Shown here: positions 40,497 to 46,820 of the stretch, piece after piece
Numbering within the stretch: position 1 is the first letter of the stretch
How the letters are laid out: every line of letters begins with the position of its first letter
Notes under the pieces: generated by a model
Told to the model about the DNA's origin: nothing
The model's database searches: none
The model's input: the letters and a program-made list of their open reading frames with translations, nothing else
Assembly: GCF_026340565.1 (NCBI RefSeq)
Contig: NZ_JAPEPB010000001.1
Location: 8,451,067-8,515,066 of the forward strand
Length of the DNA: 64,000 nt
Origin: Kitasatospora sp. NBC_01287
GTDB taxonomy: Bacteria > Actinomycetota > Actinomycetes > Streptomycetales > Streptomycetaceae
Direction: 5' to 3'
Made by a program: the position numbers and the translations under genes

Positions 40497-40741
40497 CGCT
40501 GGGCTCCGTTCGGCCTGGGCCGGGCGCGGCAGGTTTCGGCGTGGGCTTGGGACCACGCTTTCGCGTCGCGGATCGGCTGGTCCTGCTCGTAGAGGTGCGG
40601 GCCGAGGAACGTGCGAGTGGATCCGCACGGGCTGAAACACCAGGCCGTGACACGGTCGGGGTCGATGTCCTCGATGTCGACGGTGGCGCCGCCGACGGTC
40701 AGGTAGCGGGCGATGACGCCGTCGGGCCAGGTGGTGGTCAC
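40493..40741 (-). CDS. Small hypothetical protein
   Basis: The 82-residue protein has VIARYLTVGGATVDIEDIDP, then AWCFSPCGSTRTF with a Cys pair, and a C-terminal HAETCRARP. A zinc-binding fold is possible. GTG start overlaps the upstream stop. Confidence 0.6.
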   Translation of the reverse strand: MTTTWPDGVIARYLTVGGATVDIEDIDPDRVTAWCFSPCGSTRTFLGPHLYEQDQPIRDAKAWSQAHAETCRARPRPNGAQR

Positions 40742-40956
40742 TGCTGCTCCTTGAGGTTTTCGCCGAACGCGTTCCAGGCGGCGGGCCGGCCGTAGATGTC
40801 GCGGGTGGCCCAGGCGCCGATGTCGGGCGCCCCCCAGCCGAAGCGGGGTGCGGAGGGGTGCGGGTAGTCAACGGGTTCGTCGAGCGGGGTGTCGGTGAGG
40901 GCTTCGGCGATTTCCCGGGCGGTGAGGCCCATCGTGCGGGCCCGGTCGACGCTCAC
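40738..40956 (-). CDS. Small hypothetical protein
   Basis: The 72-residue protein begins with a helical segment (TAREIAEALTDTPLDEPVDY) and has an aromatic/glycine-rich end (WGAPDIGAWATRDIYGRPA). No family is recognised. Overlaps by four bases on both sides. Confidence 0.6.
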   Translation of the reverse strand: MSVDRARTMGLTAREIAEALTDTPLDEPVDYPHPSAPRFGWGAPDIGAWATRDIYGRPAAWNAFGENLKEQQ

Positions 40957-41111
40957 CGCGGGGCCTCGTCGGCCTGCCGCAGGTGCTCCTTGATCTCGGC
41001 GACGGCGTCGGCGCGCTGCTCGCCGGTGAGAGTGAAGTCGGTGAGCGCAGCGGCCGCGGACTGAGCGGCGGCGAGCGGGTCGGTAGGCGGTTGCTCAGCG
41101 GGCTCGGCCAT
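40953..41111 (-). CDS. Small helical protein
   Basis: The 52-residue protein is an alanine-rich helix pair (DPLAAAQSAAAALTDFTLTG and QRADAVAEIKEHLRQADEA). No motif. It shares its start/stop base with the HTH gene upstream. Confidence 0.55.
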   Translation of the reverse strand: MAEPAEQPPTDPLAAAQSAAAALTDFTLTGEQRADAVAEIKEHLRQADEAPR

Positions 41112-41338
41112 CACGCCACCTCACCCAAGTCGTAGATGGCTTGCAGCTTCGCGGCGACCACGGCAACTGGGATGCGAATCGCTCCGCCTCGGCCGGCCTG
41201 GCCACGGGACCACTGCTTCCCGTGGCGGATGGCTTCGAGCTCGCCGTCCTTCACCCAGCGGTAGACGGTCGGAACGCTGACCCGGAGAGCTGTTGCCACC
41301 TCTCTCACGGTCAGTACAGGGGGGCTCTCCGGGAGCAT
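41111..41338 (-). CDS. Excisionase-like HTH protein
   Basis: The 75-residue protein from ATG behind GGAGAG holds an HTH of the excisionase/MerR type: LTVREVATALRVSVPTVYRW and KDGELEAIRHGKQW as wing. It is the first gene of the leftward block and lies next to the divergent control region with an inverted repeat in its leader. It could be an Xis or a transcription factor for the leftward genes. A longer frame upstream (to 41428) would cover the promoter and is unlikely. Confidence 0.8.
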   Translation of the reverse strand: MLPESPPVLTVREVATALRVSVPTVYRWVKDGELEAIRHGKQWSRGQAGRGGAIRIPVAVVAAKLQAIYDLGEVA

Positions 41339-41353
41339 CTGTGAGCTCTCCAA

Positions 41354-41382
41354 TCGAGTCGTCTCGGATGGGGACGACTCGA
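41354..41382. promoter_or_regulatory. Inverted-repeat operator in the divergent region
   Basis: TCGAGTCGTC (41354-41363) and GACGACTCGA (41373-41382) form a perfect 10-base inverted repeat with a 9-base spacer. It sits just downstream of the leftward promoter, where a bound repressor would block transcription. The adjacent GntR gene product is the obvious candidate ligand. Confidence 0.6.
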
Positions 41383-41410
41383 CTGTATAGCTTCTCTTGA
41401 AAGGTTGCAA
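41382..41410 (-). promoter_or_regulatory. Leftward promoter of the small-gene block
   Basis: Read leftwards, TTGCAA (41410-41405) and TACAGT (41387-41382) are separated by 17 bases. A second inverted repeat of CAAGGTTC/GAACCTTG type (about 41408-41440) covers and precedes the -35. Confidence 0.6.
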
Positions 41411-41499
41411 GGTTCTCTCGCTATCCACGAGCGAACCTTGTGCCCTACCGTGAAAGGCAACAAGGTCGTTCGATCATGATTCGCACAGGGGAGTAGCTC

Positions 41500-42042
41500 T
41501 TGAGCAGGGAACACTGGGCGGAGGACGCAGAGCCGTATCTCCGTCCGGTTGCCACAGGAGAACCCGGCGCCTGGCAACAGGAAGCACAGCAGCACGGGCA
41601 CAGGGGGGAGCAGCAGCTCACCGAAGTGGGTGAGGTCGTCCCACCTGCCCGCGTGGCTCGCGCGCTGCGCATATCAGGTGGCACCCCAGTTGTCGTGCGC
41701 CGTCGGATCATCTCTCTCGACGGCAAAGCAACAGAGCTGACCGACTCCTATTACCCAGCCCACATCGCACGAGGTACCGCCCTAGCCGAGCCCCGGAAGA
41801 TCCGTGGCGGCGCCGTCACCCTGCTCGCCGAACTCGGCTACGTCGGACACGCCCGGCACGAGGAAGTGATGGCGCGCGAGCCCAGCGACGGGGAGCGGAC
41901 AGCGCTCGCACTAGACGACAACGAGTGGGTCCTCGATGTCTGCCGACTTGTAGTCAACGCCGACGACGAGCCGTTCGAGGTCACCACCATGACGATGCCT
42001 GCACGCGGGCGCACCCTCCACTACATCGCCAAGATCGGCTGA
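41500..42042 (+). CDS. UTRA-domain protein lacking the GntR DNA-binding domain
   Basis: The 180-residue protein uses TTG behind AGGGGAG. Residues about 40-175 match the effector-binding UTRA half of the GntR/HutC family: VVVRRRIISLDGKATELTDS, YYPAHIARGTALAEPRKI, LLAELGYVGHARHEEVMA and CRLVVNADDEPFEVTTM. No winged helix is present, and the first 35 residues are polar. It is a clear paralogue of the UTRA half of the next gene (shared YYP--IARGT-IAE--KI-GG pattern). It could titrate ligand, or form mixed dimers with the complete repressor. Confidence 0.85.
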   Translation: MSREHWAEDAEPYLRPVATGEPGAWQQEAQQHGHRGEQQLTEVGEVVPPARVARALRISGGTPVVVRRRIISLDGKATELTDSYYPAHIARGTALAEPRKIRGGAVTLLAELGYVGHARHEEVMAREPSDGERTALALDDNEWVLDVCRLVVNADDEPFEVTTMTMPARGRTLHYIAKIG

Positions 42043-42045
42043 CAC

Positions 42046-42861
42046 ATGACTGACGAAGACGACGCCAAGGCGCAGGCGAGGCAGGCGAAAGCGGAAGCGC
42101 TGGACCGCCTGGGAGCCAATGAGAGCAGCTGGGCTCAGCACGAGCTCGTCGCTAACTACCTGCGGTACGGCATTCTGACTGGCGACTCCCCGCCCGGAAG
42201 CAAACTGCTGTCCACGCCGCGGCTGGTTGAGATGTACGGGATCGCACCGCAGACCATCAAGAACGCCAACGACATGCTCGCCGAGGAGGGGCTAGTCCGC
42301 AGCCAGCGCGGGAGCGGCATCTTTGTTCAGCCGCCCCGGCAGCGGACGCTTACGCCCGCCAGGTACAAGGAGCCGGCTGCGCCGGGCCAGACCTACCGCT
42401 GGCTCGACGAGGCGGCAAAGCAGGGTGATCGCGCGAGTAGCACGCTGCTGGAGGTGGCGGAGGTAGGGCCGCCGGCAGACGCGGCTGCGGCGATGGGGCT
42501 GGGTGCGGGCGGTGTGGCGATCCTGCGAGTCCAGATGCTTTCGATGAATGATGAGCCTGCGGAGCTCGTGAAGTCCTACTATCCGGTCGAGATCGCCCGG
42601 GGCACGCAGATCGCCGAGAAGAAGAAGATCAAGGGTGGCACCCCGCGCCTGCTGGCAGACATGGGCTACCCACCCGTCCGCTGCGTTGACAAGGTGATGG
42701 CCATCCTGCCGACCCCGGAGCACGTCAAGGCCCTCAAGATGCCGGGCAAGCTTCCCGTGCTGCGCACCCTGCGCGTGGTCTACAGCAACAACGACCGGGT
42801 CATTGAAGTAACGGAGATGGTGAAGGCCAGCCACCTTTACGCAGTCGAGTACGAGTTCTGA
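42046..42861 (+). CDS. GntR/HutC-family repressor (KorSA/TraR-type candidate)
   Basis: The 271-residue protein has a wHTH at about 25-95: VANYLRYGILTGDSPPGSKL, LVEMYGIAPQTIKNANDMLA and EEGLVRSQRGSGIFVQ. A UTRA domain follows (about 120-268). GntR-UTRA proteins repress transfer genes in Streptomyces mobile elements (KorSA of pSAM2, TraR of pSN22). The divergent region with inverted repeats upstream of the paralogue is its likely target. It starts 3 bases after the UTRA-only gene, so the two are cotranscribed. Confidence 0.9.
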   Translation: MTDEDDAKAQARQAKAEALDRLGANESSWAQHELVANYLRYGILTGDSPPGSKLLSTPRLVEMYGIAPQTIKNANDMLAEEGLVRSQRGSGIFVQPPRQRTLTPARYKEPAAPGQTYRWLDEAAKQGDRASSTLLEVAEVGPPADAAAAMGLGAGGVAILRVQMLSMNDEPAELVKSYYPVEIARGTQIAEKKKIKGGTPRLLADMGYPPVRCVDKVMAILPTPEHVKALKMPGKLPVLRTLRVVYSNNDRVIEVTEMVKASHLYAVEYEF

Positions 42862-42920
42862 TGCTGGCGGAGTAACAGCTTGGCAACTCCCTGATCGCCC
42901 GTCAGTCTCTGCTGCGAGGC

Positions 42921-42950
42921 TGCTCCTGCCCGTCCCCGACAGCAGGAGCA
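42921..42950 (+). promoter_or_regulatory. Hairpin that sequesters a ribosome binding site
   Basis: A perfect 9-bp stem (42921-42929 with 42942-42950) includes AGGAG, the only good Shine-Dalgarno of the gene at 42956, in its 3' arm. Folding would block initiation. Confidence 0.6.
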
Positions 42951-42955
42951 GCACG

Positions 42956-43078
42956 ATGGCCCTCTTCAAGAAGTCCCAGCCCGCCGACGCCGGGGCCGCC
43001 CCCCTCGCCGAGTACAAGGTGGTCTACAAGGGCGGCCTGGCGGAGTTGCCGAAGGCGAAGGTCCGGCTCCTCGGCTGA
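42956..43078 (+). CDS. Small conserved-type basic protein
   Basis: The 40-residue protein begins MALFKKSQPADAG and ends EYKVVYKGGLAELPKAKVRL. A strand pair around VVYKGG is plausible. No known function. It follows the repressor gene and has the hairpin-covered ribosome binding site. Confidence 0.6.
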   Translation: MALFKKSQPADAGAAPLAEYKVVYKGGLAELPKAKVRLLG

Positions 43079-43171
43079 CCCAAAGCGACCTCGCGCGCTT
43101 TGCTACCCGGTAGCGTGAGCACATCCCGACAGGGAGCCAACCGCCATCGCCGCAGCGAACGGACGCCATCC

Positions 43172-43453
43172 ATGACCGCACAGCCGATCGAGCACTACGG
43201 CTCACCGGACAGCCACAGCCCTCAGACGATCCGCGAGTTCCGCGCGGTCCTCACCGGGACGGACCTGGCCCGCTTCAACCGGGAGATCGACGACGTGCCC
43301 CTGCACGAGATCCGCCAGTACCTCAAGGGCTGGCAGCACCTGCTCCACCTGCGCACCGTCCCGGAGATCGGGGAGGCGCTGCGCACCGCGTTCGACCGGC
43401 CCGGCACGCCGATCGCCGAGATCTTCCCCGAGTGGGAGGACGTCAGTGTCTGA
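43172..43453 (+). CDS. Antitoxin candidate (DUF6247-like)
   Basis: The 93-residue protein from MTAQPIEHYGSPDS has SPQTIREFRAVLTGTDLARF, then HEIRQYLKGWQHLLHLRT, a layout like DUF6247-type proteins that pair with RelE-like genes in Streptomyces. The family call is tentative. Its stop lies inside the first codons of the next gene (8-base overlap), a usual toxin-antitoxin arrangement. Confidence 0.6.
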   Translation: MTAQPIEHYGSPDSHSPQTIREFRAVLTGTDLARFNREIDDVPLHEIRQYLKGWQHLLHLRTVPEIGEALRTAFDRPGTPIAEIFPEWEDVSV

Positions 43454-43709
43454 CCTGCCCGACATTTTCCTCGACGACGCAGCGCGGGTAGCGGCCATCG
43501 CCATGACTCCGGAGCAGCGCAAGAAGCTGCTGCACACACTTCGCAGCCTCCAGCGGGACTCGGAGATCGGTCTGCCGTACACGGCCGGTGACGACCTGTC
43601 GGGACGCATCATCGTGGTGCCTGGGGATGACGCCGTCCCGGGGATGACGCTCTCCTACCGGATCGGCGAAGAGCAGATCCGGGTCGTCAACATCCTGGTC
43701 GGTCCGTAG
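43446..43709 (+). CDS. RelE/ParE-like toxin candidate
   Basis: The 87-residue protein (GTG start) has the RelE-fold order: helix (LDDAARVAAIAMTPEQRKKL), helix (LLHTLRSLQRDSEIGLPY), then strands GRIIVVPGD, MTLSYRIGEEQIRVVNILVG. The last strand pair, Y-R-I-x-x-x-x-I-x-V, is typical. Active-site residues vary in this family and cannot be proved here. It would act as an mRNA interferase or gyrase poison if genuine. Confidence 0.6.
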   Translation: MSDLPDIFLDDAARVAAIAMTPEQRKKLLHTLRSLQRDSEIGLPYTAGDDLSGRIIVVPGDDAVPGMTLSYRIGEEQIRVVNILVGP

Positions 43710-43827
43710 AGGGCCGCCCGTGCTGCGGCGGGCTGACGCGCGCCCCTCGGTGCGCCGGTGCGCTCTAGCGCCGGCCAGCCGCGCGCGATTGAGTAGGGCT
43801 GACGCAGACCCTCGAAGAGGAGCAGCA
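43710..43827. other. Short intergenic stretch before the methyltransferase operon
   Basis: GC-rich inverted repeats about 43715-43735 could terminate the toxin-antitoxin transcript. No well-spaced promoter was recognised, although TAGGGC at 43795 resembles Streptomyces -10 elements. Confidence 0.35.
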
Positions 43828-43953
43828 ATGCCCGAGACGATCAACGCGGACGGTGGCGGCGACAAGCTACCCGGCCAGCCGTGGCCCGTGCCGAACCCGG
43901 AGCCACAGCCCGACGGTGGGCCGCCCCCCGGCGACGGGGGCCACCGCAAGTGA
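43828..43953 (+). CDS. Small Pro/Gly/Asp peptide coupled to a PIMT-like methyltransferase
   Basis: The 41-residue peptide starts behind GAGGAGCAGCA. It has three Asp-Gly pairs (ADGGG at about 7, PDGG at about 28, GDGGHRK at the end) amid prolines, and a basic HRK terminus. Its stop overlaps the methyltransferase start by GTGA, so the two are translated together. A role as precursor of an aspartimide-containing peptide is an attractive guess; it could also be only a translational leader. Confidence 0.65.
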   Translation: MPETINADGGGDKLPGQPWPVPNPEPQPDGGPPPGDGGHRK

Positions 43954-45083
43954 CCGCCACCGATCAGGACCGCCCCGGCACTACGGGGCGGTCCTTCCCC
44001 GTATCCGGGCCGTGGGCCGCCGCGATGGACGCGCTCCCCCGGGCCCTGTTCCTGCCCGACCTGATGTGGGCGCACGACATGTTTACCGGCGCCAGCGAGC
44101 CCGTTGACCGCCGGGCAGATCCCGACGCTTGGGGTGAGGCCGCCGCGGCGGACATCCCGCTCGTCACCCAGTGGGACGACGGCCGGAACTCCGACGCCCA
44201 GGCGGGCACGGTGCCGACCAGCTCGGCGAGCATGCCGTCCATCGTCGCCGGCATGCTCGAAGACCTCGACGCGAGCCCAGGCATGCGCGTGCTGGAGATC
44301 GGCACCGGCACCGGATGGAACGCCGGCCTGCTTGCGCACCGGCTCGGCGACAACGCGGTGACGACCATTGAAGTGGACCCTGCTGTCGCCGAGGCAGCCC
44401 GCGAGCACCTGGCCGCCGCAGGCCTCCACCCCACCGTGATTACAGGCGACGGCTCTGCCGGTCACCCGGCCGGGGCGCCCTACGATCGGATCATCGCCAC
44501 CTGCGGCATGCGGCACATTCCGCACGCTTGGATCGAGCAGCTCCAACCGGGCGGTGTCATCCTCGCCCCGTGGGGCACGCACTTCGAGAACGGCGACGCC
44601 CTGGTGCGTCTGACCGCAGCCCAGGATGGCACCCTGGCGGGCCCGTTCCTGCGCCCGGTGGAGTTCATGAAGATGCGCTCGCAGCGCCTCACGCCGCCGC
44701 AGCATCCTGTCGACTTCCCCGGCGACGCCTCCGTCAGCACAACCGCTGCGCGGCCGCCGTTCGGGCCGTGGAAGGCGTTTCCGTTCGTTGCTGGCCTGCG
44801 CCTCGCAGGCCTCACTCACGTCACGGACCGGCGCGGTGACGAGCGGGTGGTGTGGTTGTACGGGCTCGCGGACAAGTCGTGGGCCGCCGTCGTGTTCCAG
44901 GACGAGGTGGAGCGGTCCACGGTGTGGCAGTCCGGACCGCGGCGGCTCTGGGACGAGATGGAGGCAGCCCACGACTGGTGGCAGGCCGCTGGCCGGCCGG
45001 GCATCGACCGGTTCGGCCTGACCGTCGATCGCGACGGCCAGCATCCATGGCTGAACAGTCCCGACAACCGAGTGGAGCCCTGA
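43950..45083 (+). CDS. Protein-L-isoaspartyl O-methyltransferase-like enzyme
   Basis: The 377-residue protein has the PIMT-type SAM-binding fold. WAAAMDALPRALFLPD opens the family, SMPSIVAGMLEDL precedes motif I (VLEIGTGTGWNAG, 114-126), TTIEVDPAVAEAAREHL is motif post-I, and YDRIIATCGMRHIPHAW and LQPGGVILAPWGTHFENG follow. Residues about 250-377 are an additional C-terminal domain absent from the short repair enzyme. Such extended PIMT homologues occur in RiPP pathways (graspetides, lanthipeptides, imiditides) of actinomycetes, where they methylate aspartate to give aspartimide. Coupling to the small peptide gene supports this, but no ATP-grasp or other modifier is here. Confidence 0.85.
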   Translation: MTATDQDRPGTTGRSFPVSGPWAAAMDALPRALFLPDLMWAHDMFTGASEPVDRRADPDAWGEAAAADIPLVTQWDDGRNSDAQAGTVPTSSASMPSIVAGMLEDLDASPGMRVLEIGTGTGWNAGLLAHRLGDNAVTTIEVDPAVAEAAREHLAAAGLHPTVITGDGSAGHPAGAPYDRIIATCGMRHIPHAWIEQLQPGGVILAPWGTHFENGDALVRLTAAQDGTLAGPFLRPVEFMKMRSQRLTPPQHPVDFPGDASVSTTAARPPFGPWKAFPFVAGLRLAGLTHVTDRRGDERVVWLYGLADKSWAAVVFQDEVERSTVWQSGPRRLWDEMEAAHDWWQAAGRPGIDRFGLTVDRDGQHPWLNSPDNRVEP

Positions 45084-45217
45084 TGCCGGCAGAGGACGAG
45101 TGGACCAGCCCCGAGTACGCGGAGCTGGTCGCGCGGTACCGCAAGGCACAGCAGGAGGCCAAGGAGCGCGGCGAGGATCCACGCCTGAGCTGGTTCCTGC
45201 GAGCCCCCGCCGAGTAG
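45083..45217 (+). CDS. Small charged protein of the methyltransferase operon
   Basis: The 44-residue protein overlaps the methyltransferase stop by one base (TGATG). It is a charged helix (SPEYAELVARYRKAQQEAKE) with an aromatic end (SWFLRAPAE). Function unknown, possibly a partner or leader-binding element. Confidence 0.6.
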   Translation: MPAEDEWTSPEYAELVARYRKAQQEAKERGEDPRLSWFLRAPAE

Positions 45218-45234
45218 GCCCGGCCAACGACGAT

Positions 45235-45263
45235 GGCGCCCGCCGCATTTCGCGGCGGGCGCC
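45235..45263. terminator. Bidirectional terminator
   Basis: A perfect 12-bp stem (45235-45246 with 45252-45263), 5-base loop, lies between two convergent genes (stops at 45217 and 45273) and ends both. Confidence 0.85.
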
Positions 45264-45272
45264 TATGCACGC

Positions 45273-45830
45273 CTACTTCAGTCGACTGCCAGCTGGCCAG
45301 CATCTGCGACCGTGCCCCTCAAGTACACGGCGCTCACAGAGATCCCACATCAGGGCGGACATGGTCGCCGGTGACGTCTGGTACTTGGCTGCCAGGATGG
45401 TTGGGAATGGAAGCATGCGACCACGGGGGAACGCGCCGCTGTCGATGTCGGCGCGGAACAGCTTTGCGATCTTGGCCTTCCGTGGATCTTCATAGCGATC
45501 GCCGTCGACCCTGTGAGCGCGGCTTAGGTGCGAGGCGTCGAAACGTGGCTTCTCATGCTCGACGGCCGCCTTCTCGGCAGCTCCGGCCAGCGACCTGTCT
45601 TCGTACCACTCGTAGGTCTTGCGCGCGACGAGATGCCACCAGGGCTGGTAGTAGCGGTGCGTTGACCAGCGTGTTCGTAAGTCGTGAGTGATGCCGACGT
45701 ACAGCAGGGCGTCGTCCGCGTCGTAGAACCGGTAGAGCGCGGTGGGTCGATCGGGGAGATCTTTCTTCACGGGGTCCTCCGGTCCTGGTGCCGTCATGTC
45801 GAGCCAGTGTGGCCCATTCCTCCAGAACAT
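45273..45830 (-). CDS. GIY-YIG nuclease domain fused to GntR-like winged helix
   Basis: The protein has 185 residues. The GIY-YIG part spans about 28-110: ALYRFYDADDALLYVGIT (YRFY and YVGIT replace GIY and YIG), LRTRWSTHRYYQPWW with conserved Arg, and AAEKAAVEHEKPRFDASH with the Glu of the metal site. The C-terminal 60 residues match a GntR-type wHTH: LFRADIDSGAFPRGRMLPFP, ILAAKYQTSPATMSALMW and LCERRVLEGHGRRCW. A GATAA -10-like element lies six bases before the ATG at 45830, so translation may be leaderless; an ATG at 45797 is the alternative. It may autoregulate the divergent promoter. Confidence 0.82.
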   Translation of the reverse strand: MFWRNGPHWLDMTAPGPEDPVKKDLPDRPTALYRFYDADDALLYVGITHDLRTRWSTHRYYQPWWHLVARKTYEWYEDRSLAGAAEKAAVEHEKPRFDASHLSRAHRVDGDRYEDPRKAKIAKLFRADIDSGAFPRGRMLPFPTILAAKYQTSPATMSALMWDLCERRVLEGHGRRCWPAGSRLK

Positions 45831-45858
45831 TGCAACTTATCAAGAAACCTTGTACGGT
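45830..45858 (+). promoter_or_regulatory. Rightward promoter of the replication operon
   Basis: TTGCAA (45830-45835) and TACGGT (45853-45858) are separated by 17 bases. It overlaps the start of the leftward GIY-YIG/GntR gene. Confidence 0.6.
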
Positions 45859-45881
45859 CAGGTTGTCCCTAGAAACGGGAA

Positions 45882-45947
45882 CGGCCCCGCAGAAGCGGGG
45901 CCGATGACTCGTCATGAGTGCCAGCTGGCCTGGTAACCGAGGCACTC
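45882..45947 (+). promoter_or_regulatory. Structured leader before the replication operon
   Basis: Two hairpins lie between promoter and first gene: a 9-bp stem (45882-45890 with 45895-45903, loop AGAA) and a 7-bp stem (45916-45922 with 45941-45947). The first resembles a terminator, so early attenuation is possible. Confidence 0.5.
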
Positions 45948-45967
45948 ACAGCAGAGATGAGCCCATC

Positions 45968-46321
45968 ATGACAGCTCTGGCTGCCCGAAGCACCACCACC
46001 CCCGCCGGTTCGTGCCCGCATCTCAACACCCAGTGCGTTGAACAGGGCCCCCATGACGAGCACTGGGGACCCGACAACGAGGTCGCCGCGATCCGCCCGG
46101 ACGAAGCCATCCAGTCGCTGGCGTCCGCCCGCCTGTACTCCTACGCGGGCACCGACTTCGCCGCACCCCGCCTCTCGGTCGGCATCTCCGGCTTCGACGG
46201 CGACCTCACGTTGGCCGAGGTTGACCAGCTCGCCGCGGGCCTGCGCGACTTCGCGAACCGCCTACAGATCCAGGCCGCGCACCTCGCCGCCGCCCAGCGC
46301 CTCCACGAGGTGAACCGGTGA
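45968..46321 (+). CDS. Hypothetical early protein
   Basis: The 117-residue protein has a Cys/His segment at the start (CPHLNTQCVEQGPHDEHW) and a beta/helix C-terminal half (RLSVGISGFDGDLTLAEVDQ, FANRLQIQAAHLAAAQRL). It is the first gene of the rightward replication operon. Role unknown. Confidence 0.7.
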   Translation: MTALAARSTTTPAGSCPHLNTQCVEQGPHDEHWGPDNEVAAIRPDEAIQSLASARLYSYAGTDFAAPRLSVGISGFDGDLTLAEVDQLAAGLRDFANRLQIQAAHLAAAQRLHEVNR

Positions 46322-46515
46322 ACACGACCGCCCCGCGCCCCACCGAGAACGCTGCGATCGGCCTCGCCATGCGCGCCAAGCCGCCGCGCCTCAACCTCTC
46401 CCAGCTCCTCCTCGACCGCGCCGCCGCCCGCCACCGCCTCGACCGCTACGGCGACTGGCTGCTCGGCCTGCGCATCCAGCGAACCCTCGCCGGCACCAGC
46501 GGGCTGGGGGAGTGA
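46318..46515 (+). CDS. Small basic helical protein
   Basis: The 65-residue protein (GTG start overlapping the upstream TGA) is basic with a helical centre (LNLSQLLLDRAAARHRLDRY). No family known. Confidence 0.6.
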   Translation: MNTTAPRPTENAAIGLAMRAKPPRLNLSQLLLDRAAARHRLDRYGDWLLGLRIQRTLAGTSGLGE

Positions 46516-46709
46516 TGGTCGTCAACAGCTACCCCGGCAACAACCCCGACGCGCCCGCCAACGCCACCAGCGAGGCCCGCGAGTACACCCAGGGCGGTGT
46601 CCCCGCGCACGTCGAGTACCGGTCGCTGGGCGACGCGTTCGACGTCGTCACCGACCCGCCCGGCCAGCAGCACGCCCGCAACGTGCTCGGCAACATCCTC
46701 GGCCGATAG
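46515..46709 (+). CDS. Small hypothetical protein
   Basis: The 64-residue protein starts at the ATG overlapping the upstream TGA, behind GGGGGAG. It has GGVPAHVEYRSLGDAFDVVT and a helical end. No family known. Confidence 0.6.
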   Translation: MVVNSYPGNNPDAPANATSEAREYTQGGVPAHVEYRSLGDAFDVVTDPPGQQHARNVLGNILGR

Positions 46710-46715
46710 GCCCCC

Positions 46716-46742
46716 GGGCCGCCTGCGCTTCGCGGGCGGCCC
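46716..46742 (+). terminator. Hairpin before the replication initiator gene
   Basis: An 8-bp GGGCCGCC/GGCGGCCC stem (46716-46723 with 46735-46742), extended by GCG/CGC pairs after a mismatch, follows the stop at 46709. Confidence 0.65.
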
Positions 46743-46820
46743 GCACACACCACCCCTGCGCCCAGCTGGAGCCGACGTGTACCCCAACACCCCTGACATG
46801 CCGCCCACGGCGGTGAGTTG

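Noticed and set aside
41339..41428. N-terminal extension of the excisionase-like protein
   Set aside because: It would overlap the promoter and operator repeats; the ATG at 41338 has GGAGAG at the right spacing.
43443..45248. A 601-codon leftward open frame opposite the toxin, peptide and methyltransferase genes
   Set aside because: It covers several supported rightward genes with motifs and coupled starts; its product is proline/arginine-rich shadow sequence.
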